64,000 bases of DNA from Malania oleifera (taxonomy: Eukaryota; Streptophyta; Magnoliopsida; Santalales; Ximeniaceae), in assembly GCF_029873635.1 (NCBI RefSeq), contig NC_080423.1, forward strand, positions 94,482,191 through 94,546,190, read 5' to 3'. The position numbers and the translations under genes are program-made. Position 1 is the first letter of the stretch; each line of letters opens with the position of its first letter. A model generated the notes under the pieces. The model did not search any database, was not told the DNA's origin, and saw only the letters and a list, made by a program, of their open reading frames with translations. Of this stretch, positions 62,107-64,000 are shown one piece after another.

Positions 62107-64000
62107 TAGGGGTGTAATTGGTTTATTATAGTTCGGTTATGGGCCAAACCAAAAACCGAACCGAACCTTTCGGTTTTTGGTATTCTCAAACTGAAACCGA
62201 AACCGAATCGAAACGAATTTATTATCCCTTAGAGAACCGAACATTCGGCGGTTCAGGTTTTTTCAGTTTCTAACCGATTTTCTAAATACTCAATTGTTTT
62301 TCACAAGGGTTGTTGAGAATCTATTGGGCATTTTGATTTTTTATAATGTTTCATAATTTTAACAAAATTTAACCTGTTAAATAGTTTAGACAGTTGGGAA
62401 CTTGTTGGTCTTGTTGGACCTTTTCTTTTTGTTTGTAATTCCTACTAGCTTAGTAGCTTAGTAGCTCCTACAAACCATCATAATGCAAATTACATATCAA
62501 TTAACCACAATGTCCCAATCCTTGGGCACTTTAATAATTAAATCTCTCTATCCCTAATTTCACAAAACAAGCAAGCAAATTCTTTGGCGCTTTAATAATT
62601 CGGTTTATCTGTTTCTAATTACCCAGAAGAAACAAACATTCACAATAACCAAAGAAAATATGAAATATCCCAAATTACAAATAGAAAACAGACATTCAAA
62701 TTGTTCATCAAAAGAGTAAATCAATGGTTTTAAATTTTAAGGGATTGAAGTCATCCACATTCTTCAATCCATATTCTTCAATTCTCCAATCTCCATACAA
62801 GCATCATTCATGGTTCCTAATAAAATGAAACAATATGAAAGTTATAATAAGATAAAATTAAATTAGCGATCAATGTTCATAAAAAGAGATGAATACATAA
62901 TCTTACCAGTATATCATCACCGGTGTCAATACTAGAAGAATTTAGGCCAAATTTATCAAATTTTGAAATGAATGAAAAAGAAAAAATTCAATAAATTAGA
63001 GAAAATAAATACAAAACAATAATTAGAATAAAACAACTGGGAAATGTGAAAAATATGCCGTAAGAAATTATTTTTTACCTTTCTCAAGTTTATCAAGTTC
63101 TTCAAGGCTTTCTTCATAGTTAAGTGGTAATGGTGAATTTCGCAACCAATCTTGAGAACATATAAGAGCCTCCACAATCTTAGGAGTCAATGATGTCCTA
63201 AAAGAATCAAGAACACGACCTCCCGTACTAAATGCAGACTCAGAGGCAACAGTAGCTATGGGGATAGCCAAAACATCATGTGCTACTTGTGAAAGGATAG
63301 GAAACCTTGGATTATTTATCTTCCACCATCCTAAAATATCAAATTCATGACTAGTCTCTTCAAGGTCCTTAGAAAGATATTTATCATGATCACTCTTGCC
63401 TTCCCCACCTTCTTTTTCTGACCTATGCCTCTTGAATTTATCTGCCATAAGCATCCTTATCTTCATTGATGGTTGCTCAGTATCCACCATACCACTAGAA
63501 GAACTAGAGCCAATTTCAGAAGTTTTACCGCCAGGTCCACTGCATTGTCTAACCCCATTTTTGTACTCATCAAACATTGAAAAAATAACATCTTTCACCT
63601 TTTTACTCAAAATTGAAGATGTAGGAGGAGAAAACAGTTAGAGAAAGGCCCACTCCACATACTCTAACTTGCATCGAGGATCAAGAATGGTGGCAAGAAA
63701 CATCATCATGTTCAATTTTTCTAGATTCCCCCAATAATCATCATATTTATGTTTCATTTTGAATGCCATTTCACCTAAGTCAAAATCATCACTATTGCAC
63801 TAGTCTTCCAACAAAGCATTAACCATGTAAATTTCATTGAAAAAAGTATTATTAAGTCACATAATTAGAACCAGAAACACGCAAAGTGAATTCATAGAAT
63901 TATTCTAAGAATTGCCATCCTCCTCACATTATCCCAATCATCTTCCATTGGCTTTCCTTTTCCACCATCTCTCGAAAGATCAAGTGCAAAATCTCGATCT
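62107..64000 (-). mobile_element. hAT transposon, 3' part (continues past right edge)
   Basis: The terminus TAGGGGTGTAATTGG at 62107, with GGTTCGG-rich subterminal motifs (62125-62280), precedes a broken hAT transposase gene read on the minus strand. Coding sequence starts outside the window. The target duplication can only be tested with the other end. Confidence 0.7.
63068..63780 (-). pseudogene. hAT transposase C-terminal part (RICESLEEPER-like), broken
   Basis: The minus strand from about 63770 reads FKMKHKYDDYWGNLEKLNMM and FLATILDPRCKLEYVEW, the conserved segment before the dimerisation domain. A stop (about 63640) separates it from a 180-codon piece (63610-63068). That piece carries WWKINNPRFPILSQVAHDVL, IPIATVASESAFSTGGRVLD and the following RTSLTPKIVEALICSQDWL, the hAT C-terminal dimerisation domain. 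Domesticated relatives exist in plants, but the in-frame stop and the transposon end nearby indicate a dead element. Confidence 0.85.

Overview
This is nuclear DNA from a flowering plant, most likely a eudicot. Its coding exons are short, spliced and clearly plant-type. They sit in very long AT-rich introns and intergenic DNA filled with plant mobile elements: Copia, Gypsy, LINE, CACTA, hAT and PIF/Harbinger-like. No tRNA, rRNA, CRISPR or bacterial operon structure was seen.

Two host genes are present and both run off the window. (1) On the minus strand, from about 33.06 kb past the left edge, lies the N-terminal half of a P5A-type ATPase orthologous to Arabidopsis PDR2/MIA, an endoplasmic-reticulum pump. 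Twelve coding exons join in phase into 542 codons: N-terminal membrane hairpin, actuator domain with TGES, the PPELP segment, the DKTGT phosphorylation site and the start of the P domain. A probable 5' UTR exon lies 7 kb upstream of the start codon. (2) On the plus strand from 51,825, two exons encode the N terminus of a MED33/REF4-like Mediator subunit; the rest lies beyond the right edge.

Layout: 1-2.5 kb, PDR2 intron, no gene. 2.5-4.2 kb, PDR2 exons 12-7. 4.2-11.4 kb, intron with a broken LINE and a truncated sibling copy. 11.4-12.9 kb, PDR2 exons 6-3. 12.9-23.8 kb, intron with LINE debris, a PIF-like MITE split by a nearly complete plus-strand Copia, a minus-strand LINE scrap and a minus-strand Copia with one LTR. 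23.8-25.7 kb, PDR2 exons 2 and 1. 25.7-32.8 kb, the 5' UTR intron, full of old LINE, RTE and MITE fragments. 33.0-33.3 kb, first exon and promoter side, with a perfect 37-bp inverted repeat. 34.6-38 kb, one end of a CACTA element plus repeats. 38-45 kb, nested LTRs: a Gypsy LTR with a minisatellite, the 3' end of a Sirevirus-like Copia, and a solo LTR with target duplication inside the Sirevirus LTR. 45-48.1 kb, an old, broken fragment of an endogenous plant pararetrovirus (Caulimoviridae) on the minus strand: primer site, movement-protein region and coat-protein region. 48.3-51.8 kb, AT-rich intergenic DNA with microsatellites and a hAT-type MITE. 51.8-64 kb, the MED33-like gene, whose second intron holds a full-length dead Copia with target duplication and the end of a hAT transposon.

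The two host genes have no evident functional link; the rest is transposon and viral debris. The most unusual items are the pararetroviral fragment, the perfect inverted repeat at the PDR2 5' end and the nested LTR stack. Exon limits were read by eye from splice sites, phase and remembered family similarity; no alignment was run.
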